Positions 41,324-48,667 of a stretch of DNA of 64,000 nucleotides are shown here, in pieces. Every line of letters begins with the position of its first letter. The stretch's first letter is position 1. Origin of the DNA: Roseateles depolymerans. Lineage in GTDB: Bacteria > Pseudomonadota > Gammaproteobacteria > Burkholderiales > Burkholderiaceae_C. The stretch covers positions 237,693-301,692 of the forward strand of contig QFOD01000006.1 of NCBI GenBank assembly GCA_003241055.1, written 5' to 3'. The notes beneath the pieces are model-generated. The model was not told the origin of the DNA and ran no database searches. It saw only the letters and a program-made list of their open reading frames with translations. The translations under genes were made by a program, and so were the position numbers.

Positions 41324-41881
41324 TCAGAGGCGCTTGCGGCGGGCGGCGCAGGCGCCCAGCAGCGCAACGCCGGCCAGGGCCAGAGAGGCCGGCTCGGGCA
41401 GTTCGCCCGGGGTCTGGTCGACGGTGGCGGTGATGCTGCCGCGGCTCAGCGGCGGCATGTCGAAGTTGCCGGTCAGCGCATTGCCGAGCGACAGCACGGT
41501 CAGGCCCTGGGCCCAGCCGTGAACGGCCGGCAGTTCGGTGGTCTGCAGCGCCAGCGCGGTCACCGCGGTATCCGACAGCGTCGCCGAGAAGCTGCAGTCG
41601 ACGAAGTCGTTGTCCGGGCAGCTCAGGTCCGACAGGCCGAAGCTGAAGGTGTCCGTCTGACCCTGGTAGCTGAACGAGAAGCTGAAGTTGAAGCTGGCGA
41701 GGTCGTCCACGCCGATGCTGCCGGGGCCGACGCCGTCCTTGGTGACGAACTGGCCCGAGCCGGTCACGGCCACGCCAGGCTCCTTGCTGCTGGTGCCGTT
41801 GTAGACGAGGTTGACGGTGGCGGCCTGGGCGGCGCCTGCGCAGCACAGGGCCAGCGCGGCGGCACGGAGGATGGCGTTCAT
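41324..41881 (-). CDS. PEP-CTERM sorting-domain exported protein
   Basis: The ATG at 41881 gives 185 residues with a signal peptide (LRAAALALCCAGAAQA). The mature region is Ser/Thr/Phe-rich and beta-type (SFNFSFSFSYQGQTDTFSFG). The C-terminus is a full PEP-CTERM signal: PEPASLALAGVALLGACAARRKRL, with the Pro-Glu-Pro motif, a hydrophobic helix and a basic end. Such proteins are processed by exosortase EpsH/XrtA-type enzymes and exported to the cell surface or extracellular polysaccharide. The exosortase is not in this window. Substrate and role are unknown. Confidence 0.92.
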   Translation of the reverse strand: MNAILRAAALALCCAGAAQAATVNLVYNGTSSKEPGVAVTGSGQFVTKDGVGPGSIGVDDLASFNFSFSFSYQGQTDTFSFGLSDLSCPDNDFVDCSFSATLSDTAVTALALQTTELPAVHGWAQGLTVLSLGNALTGNFDMPPLSRGSITATVDQTPGELPEPASLALAGVALLGACAARRKRL

Positions 41882-42191
41882 GGGGGCTCCCTGCGCCACG
41901 TCGGGCGCTTCATCGGCAACAAAAAGCCACCTGGGCAGGCGGCGTGACTGGCGGGAATTCTAGAAAAGGGGTCAGGCGTTGCCTGGCCTGGCAGGCCCCG
42001 CGCTTCAGGGGGGCGTGAGCGCGTTTCCCGGGCTGGTGACGCCGTAAATCTTTCCGTTTCGGCTGACATGCGCGCAGCGGCGCGGTGTAGCCGGGCGGTC
42101 ACGGCCGCTGCAGACGATGGGCCTCAGCCGCCGCACATCGCGGGCGGCCCGTCGAGGCTCCCGGGCCTCATGCCCAACTGAAGGCCCAAGC
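41882..42191. other. 310-bp divergent intergenic region
   Basis: This gap separates the divergent PEP-CTERM and SRPBCC-like genes. It has an AT-richer patch near 42040-42062 (GCCGTAAATCTTTCC) that could serve a promoter, and a short hairpin GGCCT-GGC-AGGCC near 41985. I see no complete sigma-54 or other confident promoter and no coding sequence. Confidence 0.5.
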
Positions 42192-42740
42192 ATGAAAGTC
42201 CTGACCGATATCGTCCTTTCCCAGTCCGCCTACTCCGCGGAGATCGATCTCCCGGTGGAGCAGTTGGACATCGCCGCCTGGCTGTTCTCGCTGCCGGAGG
42301 CCGAGTACCAGCGCTGCTGCCCACCCGATCACATCAGCTGCGGCGCCACCTTCACCGACGACGGCCGCCGCATGTCCATCAACGTCGAGATGATCGGCAC
42401 CGGCCTGGTGGTGCAGCACTACGTGGCCGAGCAGGCCGGCCCGGCCTACTGCCGCATGAACTCCCTCTCCGACGTGTTCACACCGCACGGCCGCACCCAG
42501 GTCAACGTGATCTGGGAGCTGATCGCCGAGCCGCTGGAGGGCGGGCGCACCCGCTACACCAACCGCGTCACCTCCCACCCCACCGACGCCTTCGTGGCCT
42601 TCGTCGAGGCCCAGGGCCAGACACTGCAGGGCGCCATCGACGCCCGCCAGGCCGCCAGCGGCGACCACAACCGCCGCGAGACCCCGTTGTTCGCCGCCAG
42701 CATCGCCCGCCATGCGCTGGCACGCCGCGCGGCGGCCTGA
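42192..42740 (+). CDS. Hypothetical SRPBCC-like protein
   Basis: A 182-residue soluble protein. The ATG at 42192 follows a weak AAGG-like site. Segments such as VLSQSAYSAEIDLPVEQLDI, FTDDGRRMSINVEMIG, RTQVNVIWELIAEPLEGG and TRYTNRVTSHPTDAF show the strand-rich START/SRPBCC (polyketide-cyclase-like) pattern of ligand-binding domains. I recognise no defined family. Context gives no clue to a substrate. The gene is divergent from the PEP-CTERM gene and convergent with phoD. Confidence 0.75.
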   Translation: MKVLTDIVLSQSAYSAEIDLPVEQLDIAAWLFSLPEAEYQRCCPPDHISCGATFTDDGRRMSINVEMIGTGLVVQHYVAEQAGPAYCRMNSLSDVFTPHGRTQVNVIWELIAEPLEGGRTRYTNRVTSHPTDAFVAFVEAQGQTLQGAIDARQAASGDHNRRETPLFAASIARHALARRAAA

Positions 42741-42793
42741 GCGACCCGGCCGGTGCGACGGCCAGGCCGGCGCCTGCCGGCCCGCCGCCGGGC

Positions 42794-44362
42794 TCAGCCC
42801 CGCTGCGCCCCGGCGCGGCCCGCTTCCACGACGAAGCGGGCCTGGGTCTGCAACGGGCTGTCCGCGCGCCACGGGTCGTCCACCGTGCGCAGCTCGGCCT
42901 GCAGCTGCTTCGCGCCCAGCACGAAGCGCATGTAGCCGCGCTGGTCGGCGCGGCCCAGGTGGATGTGCGGGTTGATCGGCAGCGCCTGCGTGATGCGGTC
43001 CTGCGCCATGCCGTGGCTGCTGATCGAGGTGCCGCAGAACTCGGTGGCCAGCACGGCGGCGCGGGCGTCGTCGTAATCCAGCTTCAGGTCGGCCACGTAG
43101 TTGGCGTGCACGTCGCCGCCCAGCACCACGGTGTTGGCCACGCGGCGCGCCTGCAGGTCGCGCAGCAGGCGCTGGCGGGCCAGCGGGTAGCCGTCCCAGC
43201 CGTCGGTCCAGTACTGGCCGGGGCCATCGGCCGGGGCCTGCCAGTTCATGCGCGACATCAGCGTCTGCTGGGCCAGCAGATTCCAGGGGCGCGAGGCATC
43301 CCAGCTCTCGGCCAGCCAGCGCTCCTGCGCCTCGCCCAGCAGCGTGCGGCGCGGGTCCAGCAGGCTGGGGCAGTCCTTGAGCTTGACGGTGTTGGAGCCG
43401 CCCTTGCCCGGCTTGGGGCACACCTGCGGGTCGCGCCACTGGCGGTCGTCCAGCGTGATGAGCCGCGCCAGCGTGCCCCAGTCGTAGTGCGTGTGGATGC
43501 GGATGTCCGCCTGGCGCGGCCGCACGGCCTTGGGAAAGGGCAGGTTCTCCCAGTAGGCCTGCGCGGCGGCGGCGCGGCGGCGCTCGAAATGCGGCTCCAG
43601 GTGCTCGGACTGGTTGCCCGCGTAGTCGTTCTCCACCTCGTGGTCGTCCCAGGTGCAGATCCAGGGCGCGGCGGCATGCGCGGCCTGCAGCTGCGGGTCC
43701 AGCTTGTAGAGCGTGTAGCGCTGGCGGTAGTCGGCCAGCGTGCGGCAGACGCCGCCGGTGTGCTGGCGCGGCGCATCGGACTTGGCCGAGGTGGCGCTCT
43801 CGTAGATGTAGTCGCCCAGGAAGAGCACCAGGTCGTTGTCCTGCGAGGCCACCTCGCGCCAGGCGGCATAGCGGCCGTGGTCATAGCGTTGGCAGGACGC
43901 GATCACGAAGCGCAGCGGCCCGCCCGGGGCCGCATCCGGCGCCGGCGCGGTGCGGGTGCGGCCCACCGCGCTGCGCTGGCCGATGGCGGTGAAGCGATAC
44001 CAGTACCAGCGGTCCGGCTTCAGGCCCTGCGGCTCGGCATGCACGCTGTGCGCCCAGTCGGCCTCGGCCGCCTCCTCGCCGCGCATCACCACGCGCGTGA
44101 AGCCCTCGTCCTCGGCCAGTTCCCATTGCACGGGGACCGTGGGCGGCAGCGCTTCGCCCAGCAGCCGGGTCCACAGCACCAGCCGGTCATGCCGCGGGCT
44201 GCCCGAGGCCACGCCCAGCGCGAACAGCGTCTCGGCGGTGGTGGCGGCTGCTACCTCGGCGCGGGCGGTGTGGTGGTGCAGCAGCAGGGCGGGGGCGCTG
44301 CCGGTGGCGAGGACGGTTTGCAGCAGGCTGCGGCGGGTGGGGAGCCAGGGTCGGGTCTTCAT
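42794..44362 (-). CDS. phoD: Alkaline phosphatase D (PhoD) family
   Basis: The ATG at 44362 gives 522 residues. The N-terminus TRRSLLQTVLATGSAPALLL is a twin-arginine signal, so the enzyme is exported folded. An N-terminal Ig-like domain (about 50-150) leads to a metallophosphatase domain with FLGDYIYE, CTWDDHEVENDYAG and VLGGDVHANYV. PhoD hydrolyses phosphomono- and diesters using Fe and Ca. The enzyme lies alone, convergent with the SRPBCC-like gene. Confidence 0.93.
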   Translation of the reverse strand: MKTRPWLPTRRSLLQTVLATGSAPALLLHHHTARAEVAAATTAETLFALGVASGSPRHDRLVLWTRLLGEALPPTVPVQWELAEDEGFTRVVMRGEEAAEADWAHSVHAEPQGLKPDRWYWYRFTAIGQRSAVGRTRTAPAPDAAPGGPLRFVIASCQRYDHGRYAAWREVASQDNDLVLFLGDYIYESATSAKSDAPRQHTGGVCRTLADYRQRYTLYKLDPQLQAAHAAAPWICTWDDHEVENDYAGNQSEHLEPHFERRRAAAAQAYWENLPFPKAVRPRQADIRIHTHYDWGTLARLITLDDRQWRDPQVCPKPGKGGSNTVKLKDCPSLLDPRRTLLGEAQERWLAESWDASRPWNLLAQQTLMSRMNWQAPADGPGQYWTDGWDGYPLARQRLLRDLQARRVANTVVLGGDVHANYVADLKLDYDDARAAVLATEFCGTSISSHGMAQDRITQALPINPHIHLGRADQRGYMRFVLGAKQLQAELRTVDDPWRADSPLQTQARFVVEAGRAGAQRG

Positions 44363-44516
44363 GGCGGGGAGCTTAGCGGGGGTGTGTGAAGGGGAGGTGG
44401 CTGGGGGGCTCCTGTGACCGCTGCGGAGCGGGGTATGAGGCATGACCTGGCCCTGCTGCGTGAGTTGGTTGGCTGGGTCTGCTTGGCGGCGAGTCTTTGC
44501 AACTCGAAGCACCGTG

Positions 44517-44786
44517 CCGGGATTTCGCCCCGGCGGGCGACCCACTTTCTGTCCCGCCAGAAAGTGGGCAAAGAGCGGCCCCTGCTCCGCCGCCCACCCG
44601 CTGCGCGGGCGGGTTCCCTGCGATGCTCGAAGCCCAGGGCCGCGCCGAACTCACTTCGCTACGCTCCGTTCAAACAAGCGTCGCGAGTCAGTTCTTGAAG
44701 CGTGCTGCGCACGCGCCCCGGGCTCCTGCGCTTCTCGGCGGCTCCAAGGGGGAAGCCCGGAACAGCCAACAGCCGAAGTCCCAAAG
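44517..44786 (+). repeat. Dispersed intergenic repeat, copy B
   Basis: This copy begins GCCGGGATTTCGCC and ends AACAGCCAACAGCCGAAG. It contains the hairpin CCCACTTTCTG...CAGAAAGTGGG (44541-44568), which differs from copies A and C at paired positions (T-A changed to C-G). It shares CAAGCGTCGCGAGTCAGT and GAACAGCCAA blocks with copy A. It forms the left border of the HEPN island. Confidence 0.85.
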
Positions 44787-44820
44787 CAAAGAGCCGGTCT
44801 GACGACCGGCTCTTTGCTTT
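44783..44820. terminator. 17-bp perfect palindrome, terminator-like
   Basis: AAAGCAAAGAGCCGGTC (44783-44799) pairs perfectly with 44804-44820 around a TGAC loop. The right arm ends CTTTGCTTT. It can work as a terminator in either direction and sits directly at the end of dispersed repeat B. Confidence 0.75.
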
Positions 44821-44836
44821 GGCGCTGTGCATCACG

Positions 44837-44937
44837 GTAGGCTGGGGTGAGCACCGCGAACCTCAACGCTGCCCGCGGCTTGCTCGTGCAGATGTGTTGC
44901 CAGGTCGTTGGGGTTCACTTGGTTCACCCCAACCTAC
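44837..44937. repeat. Element with 31-bp imperfect terminal inverted repeats
   Basis: The left arm begins GTAGGCTGGGGTGA (44837) and the right arm ends TCACCCCAACCTAC (44937). The arms are imperfect inverses over 31 bp with about 40 bp between them. It resembles small dispersed elements with GTAGGTTGGGGTGA ends known from many proteobacteria. It has no coding capacity. Confidence 0.65.
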
Positions 44938-45132
44938 GGGCTAGAAGTGCCCCATGGTCTCACCTGCTAACAACGCCGCCGTTCATCAGCGCTCAGGTGC
45001 CGCCTTTGTCTTGCAACTGCAGGATGGATTCTCCCGAAAGGATTGTTCGGCGGAGGCCTGTTGCCGGACTGGATACCGGCAGGGACCATCGGTTCTGCTC
45101 AGGTGACACTTTCTGGCAAGGAGGAAAGCAGC

Positions 45133-45912
45133 TTGAACGTCCCAGCCACTCAGGAACAGATTGATCGACGAATCAACGATTTCGCATCGCGATGCTTTCG
45201 CGACATAGCCGACCGAGACTACATAGCAGCGCGACTGGCAAGCCGAGCTCTGCTCATCCCGCAGTTCTTGTGGTCGGCTCAACAGGCCGTCGAGAAGTAT
45301 CTCAAGTACTTCCTTCTTGTGCATCGCATCAAGGCGACAAAGGTCAGGCATGACATACACAAGGCGCTTGAGTTGACTAAGCGTGGACCCTTCCCCATGG
45401 ACTTGTCACCACCTTGCCTGGAGTTCATCAATACCGTGGCTGAGTTGGGCGAGTACCGATATTTGGACGTGTCTTACTTTGTTCAGGGTTATGCCCTCTT
45501 GGACCTTGATCGCGCCGTGTGGGAGCTGCGACGGTATTGCCAGCTGCTAGACACTCAACAAGCCGCGCCAAGCGAACATCTGAAGCGGATCGAACTGGCG
45601 AAAGAGCAGATACGCCAGAGCAAGTCGCGCCCACCGCATGAGTTCAAGGTACTTGGAGGGTATCTAGAGGAGGTGCTCGCCAACAAGAAGCACGCGGCAA
45701 GATCCCCGCTCATCTGGAATAACGCCTTCTTTGGCAACAGGAAGCGCGAAACCGTGCGGGCACACGACCACTTCATCGGCGAGAACGCCCCGCTATACCT
45801 CTTCCCGCAGATGCTGGACCAGCTGCTGGAGTACGTATTCATTCCACCAAAACTTGTAGATCAATACAGGCTTCACTTGGCTGAGGTTGAAGCGGGGCGC
45901 ATAACGCCTTAA
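45133..45912 (+). CDS. HEPN-domain protein in an accessory island
   Basis: The TTG at 45133 is preceded by a textbook AAGGAGG with an 8-base spacer; it gives 259 residues. Residues about 17-150 form a HEPN helical bundle: FLWSAQQAVEKYLKYFLL and KVRHDIHKALEL (Arg72, His73, His76) lie where this superfamily has its nucleotide-binding or RNase motif. The rest (PPHEFKVLGGYLEEVLAN, IFIPPKLVDQYRLHLA-like) is helical with no recognised domain. HEPN proteins are often RNases or nucleotidyltransferase partners in defence and toxin-antitoxin modules. No MNT partner is adjacent. Codon use is clearly AT-richer than the neighbours, suggesting recent acquisition. It is flanked by inverted dispersed repeats. 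Confidence 0.85.
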   Translation: MNVPATQEQIDRRINDFASRCFRDIADRDYIAARLASRALLIPQFLWSAQQAVEKYLKYFLLVHRIKATKVRHDIHKALELTKRGPFPMDLSPPCLEFINTVAELGEYRYLDVSYFVQGYALLDLDRAVWELRRYCQLLDTQQAAPSEHLKRIELAKEQIRQSKSRPPHEFKVLGGYLEEVLANKKHAARSPLIWNNAFFGNRKRETVRAHDHFIGENAPLYLFPQMLDQLLEYVFIPPKLVDQYRLHLAEVEAGRITP

Positions 45913-45979
45913 CCGATAGGCTGCCGCCCCCGAAGTCCGGGCGTCAGGCCTTAATTTCAACCTCTTGCGTCGACACACG

Positions 45980-46014
45980 CAGGGCTCATCGGCACGAAGA
46001 GCCCTGTTTGATTT
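45980..46014 (+). terminator. Terminator of the HEPN gene
   Basis: CAGGGCTC (45980-45987) pairs with GAGCCCTG (45999-46006) around an 11-base loop and is followed by TTTGATTT. Confidence 0.8.
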
Positions 46015-46016
46015 CT

Positions 46017-46284
46017 GTCTTCGGCTGTTGGCTGTTTCGGGGTTTCCCTTTGGAGCCGCCGAGAAGCGCAGCCCGGCAAGGCGCGTGCGCAGCACGCCTC
46101 AAGACTGACTCGCGACGCTTGTTTGAGCAGAGCGTAGCGACGCGAGTTCGGCGCGGCCTTGTCGGGCGAGCATCGCAGGGAACCCCTCGCGCCGCGAGGG
46201 GCGGCGGAGCAGGGGCCGCTCTTTGCCTACTTTCTGGCGGGCCAGAAAGTAGGTCGCCCGCCGGGGCGAAATCCCGGCATGGGA
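46017..46284 (-). repeat. Dispersed intergenic repeat, copy C (inverted)
   Basis: This copy has opposite orientation to copies A and B. It contains CCTACTTTCTGG-CGGG-CCAGAAAGTAGG (46226-46253) and the reverse of the GCGACGCTTG and AGCCAACAGCCGAAG blocks. It forms the right border of the HEPN island. The 450-bp gap 45913-46360 holds only this repeat and the HEPN terminator. Confidence 0.85.
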
Positions 46285-46360
46285 CTCACTCAAGAGGCCA
46301 TCGCTCCGATTACAAGAGCGGGGTCAAGTCTTGATTCTCAGCCGCTGAGTCCTGCCTGAC

Positions 46361-48364
46361 CTACTTGACCCGCCTGTACAGCGTATTCCGGCTCACCCCC
46401 AGCCGCCTCGCCGCCTCCGACACATTCCCCCCCACCGCCGCCAGCGTCGCCCGGATGCGCGCGTCCGTGAGCTGGCGCAGGTCTTCAACGTCGGCATGCG
46501 AAGCAGTAGCAGCCCCAGCGGCCGGTGCCAACGGCGCCTCCCCCACCACCTCCGCTCGCAAGTCCTCCGGCAACGCCTCCAGCGTCAGCCGCGTCGCGTC
46601 ATCGTCCAGCAGCGCCACCGCGGTGCGAACCATCTGGGCCAGCTGGCGCACATTGCCCGGCCAGCGGCAGCGGCTCAGCAGGGCCAGCGCCTCGGCGTCC
46701 ACGTCCAGCCTGCGGTCGGGCGCCTCGGCGTGCAGCAGCCGGGCCAGCAACTCGCTCAAGTCCGTGCGTTCGCGCAGCGGTGGCAGGCTGAGCGTGAGGC
46801 CGTTGAGGCGGTAATACAGGTCTTCGCGGAAGCGGCCGGCCGCCACTTCATCCTTCAGCCGGCGGTGGCTGGCGCAGACGAGGCGGAAGTCCACCGCGGT
46901 GGCGGGGCCGCCGCCCAGCGGCGTCACCTGGCGGTCTTCCAGCACGCGCAGCAGCCGGGCCTGCAGGGCCAGCGGCATGTCGCCGATTTCGTCCAGGAAC
47001 AGCGTGCCGCCGTGGGCCTCGCGGATGCGGCCGGGGGCGCCCTGGCGGCTGGCGCCGGTGAAGGCGCCGGGGCGGTAGCCGAAGAGTTCGGCCTCGATCA
47101 GCGTGTCGGGCAGAGCCGCGCAGTTCACGGCCACGAAGGGCTGGCCGCGCCGGGCGCTGCTGGCGTGCAGCGCGCGGGCCAGCACGTCTTTGCCGGTGCC
47201 GGTTTCGCCGTGCAGCAGCAGCGGGATGGCGGGCTTGTCCAGCACGCGGCGGGCGCGGGCCAGTAGCGCGTGCCAGGCGGCATCGCCGCTGTCCAGCGCG
47301 GCCAGGGCGTCGTCGTGCGCGGGCGGCTGCGGCGGCAGCGCGCGCGCCAGCTGGGGGGCTCGCGTGGGCGTGGCGGCGGCGGGTGCCTGGGTGGTGGCCG
47401 GGCCGGTGGGCACCGAGCCGCGGCGCAGCGTGTGGCCGGGGTCCAGGCGCATCCACAGGGCTGGCATGCGGCCGCCGGCCGAGGCGGGGCGGGGCAGCGG
47501 GCGCGGGGCCTGACCCTGGGCCAGCAGCTGGGCCAGCTCGCAGCCGAACACGCGCTCCACGGTGGCGGCGGCGATGTCGTGGCGGGCCAGCCCCAGCAGC
47601 TCCAGGCCGGCGGTGGTGGCGCCGACGATCCAGCCGTCCTCGCTGAGCGCCACCAGGCCCTCGGTGATGGTGCCCAGGCCCTCGGCCTGGGCGTGCAGCC
47701 GCATCACGATGCCGGCGCCATGCCGGGCGCTGAAGAGCTGGTGCTCCACCATGCGGGCGCCACTGCGTACCAGGGCCAGCGTGTGGCGGTGGTAGCCGCG
47801 GCGGTCGCCGGAGATGTCCAGCACGCCGATCAGCTGGCCGCCGGGGTCGGCGATGGGCGCCGCCGCGCAGGTGAGAAAGCCGTTGCGCTCCAGGTAGTGC
47901 TCGCCGGCGTGCACCACCAGCGGCTGGCCGTCCGCCAGCGCGGTGCCGATGGCGTTGGTGCCGCGCCATTGCTCGCTCCATTGCGCGCCGGGGCGCAGCG
48001 CCACGCGGGCGGCGCGGTCGGCGAACTGGGCGTCGCCCTGGGCATGCAGCAGCAGGCCGTGGGCGTCGGCCAGCAGTACCAGGCTGTCGCTGCCCTGCAC
48101 CTGCTCGTTCAGAAAGGCCATCACCGGCCGGGCGTGCGAGACCAGCGCGTGGCGGTGCTCCAGCGCGCGGGCCAGTTGGGCGGCGCTGGCATGCGGGGCG
48201 CCCTGGGGGCGGCCCAGCGGGGCGAGGCCGTAGTCGCGGCAGCGGGCCCAGCTGGCCTGCAGCGGGCCGGCGAGCAGGCCGTCGGACACGGCGCCCTGGT
48301 CCAGCCACTGGCGGCGGGCAAGGCGCAGGCGGTCGGGCGGCGTGGGCGCCTCGGATGCGGGCAT
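46361..48364 (-). CDS. Sigma-54-dependent Fis-family activator, AcoR-like
   Basis: A 667-residue enhancer-binding protein. The N-terminal half has a GAF-like sensor (HASAAQLARALEHRHALVSH, RGTNAIGTALADGQPLVVHA with NAIGTA) and a PAS-like segment (EGLVALSEDGWIVGATTAGL). The AAA+ domain (about 345-575) has Walker A GETGTGKD and the GAFTGA loop that contacts sigma-54. The C-terminus is a Fis-type HTH (NVSEAARRLGVSRNTLYRRV). The layout matches AcoR, which activates acetoin and aldehyde catabolism. It is divergent from an aldehyde dehydrogenase with a sigma-54 promoter and dyads between, so it very probably controls that gene. The inducer is inferred to be an aldehyde, alcohol or acetoin. Confidence 0.92.
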   Translation of the reverse strand: MPASEAPTPPDRLRLARRQWLDQGAVSDGLLAGPLQASWARCRDYGLAPLGRPQGAPHASAAQLARALEHRHALVSHARPVMAFLNEQVQGSDSLVLLADAHGLLLHAQGDAQFADRAARVALRPGAQWSEQWRGTNAIGTALADGQPLVVHAGEHYLERNGFLTCAAAPIADPGGQLIGVLDISGDRRGYHRHTLALVRSGARMVEHQLFSARHGAGIVMRLHAQAEGLGTITEGLVALSEDGWIVGATTAGLELLGLARHDIAAATVERVFGCELAQLLAQGQAPRPLPRPASAGGRMPALWMRLDPGHTLRRGSVPTGPATTQAPAAATPTRAPQLARALPPQPPAHDDALAALDSGDAAWHALLARARRVLDKPAIPLLLHGETGTGKDVLARALHASSARRGQPFVAVNCAALPDTLIEAELFGYRPGAFTGASRQGAPGRIREAHGGTLFLDEIGDMPLALQARLLRVLEDRQVTPLGGGPATAVDFRLVCASHRRLKDEVAAGRFREDLYYRLNGLTLSLPPLRERTDLSELLARLLHAEAPDRRLDVDAEALALLSRCRWPGNVRQLAQMVRTAVALLDDDATRLTLEALPEDLRAEVVGEAPLAPAAGAATASHADVEDLRQLTDARIRATLAAVGGNVSEAARRLGVSRNTLYRRVK

Positions 48365-48463
48365 GGCGTGTCTCCGGTTTGCGGCCCGTGGGCGGGCTCT
48401 GCACGGGCAGCAGCCTGCCCGGGAAGCCGGACGCTAGCCTGACGCCGCCGCGCGTCAAGCCCT

Positions 48464-48532
48464 TGTGCCGGTCTGACACGTTTTGTGCCAAAGCGGCGCA
48501 GGGCCGGGCGGTGCCTGTGCCATTTCGTGACA
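48464..48532 (+). promoter_or_regulatory. Candidate upstream activator sites for the AcoR-like protein
   Basis: Two dyads lie 65-130 bp upstream of the -24 element: TGACAC-GTTTT-GTGCCA (48474-48490) and TGTGCC-ATTTC-GTGACA (48516-48532). Their centres are 42 bp apart, four helical turns. A further TGTGCCG half-site lies at 48464. Their position fits enhancer sites for a Fis-type activator. The match to a specific protein is inference. Confidence 0.7.
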
Positions 48533-48595
48533 GTCGGGCGGGGTGGCGGGCCCGGTTTGGCCGGGGGCCGTGGCGCGGGCGGCGCAAGCCGGTGC

Positions 48596-48610
48596 TGGCA
48601 CGCGCCTTGC
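48596..48610 (+). promoter_or_regulatory. Sigma-54 promoter of the aldehyde dehydrogenase
   Basis: TGGCACG-CGCC-TTGC matches the -24/-12 consensus. The spacing from GG (48597-48598) to GC (48609-48610) is 10 bases, exactly canonical. The predicted start point is near 48622. It is 57 bp upstream of the ATG. Confidence 0.9.
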
Positions 48611-48667
48611 CCTGAATGGGGCGACCTGGGCCGCATCGAGCCAGGCAACTCACTTCAGGAGACACGC

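Noticed and set aside
44414..44802. Several short open frames in the dispersed repeats
   Set aside because: They occur in all frames of the repeat, lack ribosome-binding sites, and match only the repeat itself.
45133..45912. HEPN/MNT toxin-antitoxin pair
   Set aside because: No nucleotidyltransferase (GSxxxG/D) gene is adjacent; the HEPN gene is alone between repeats.
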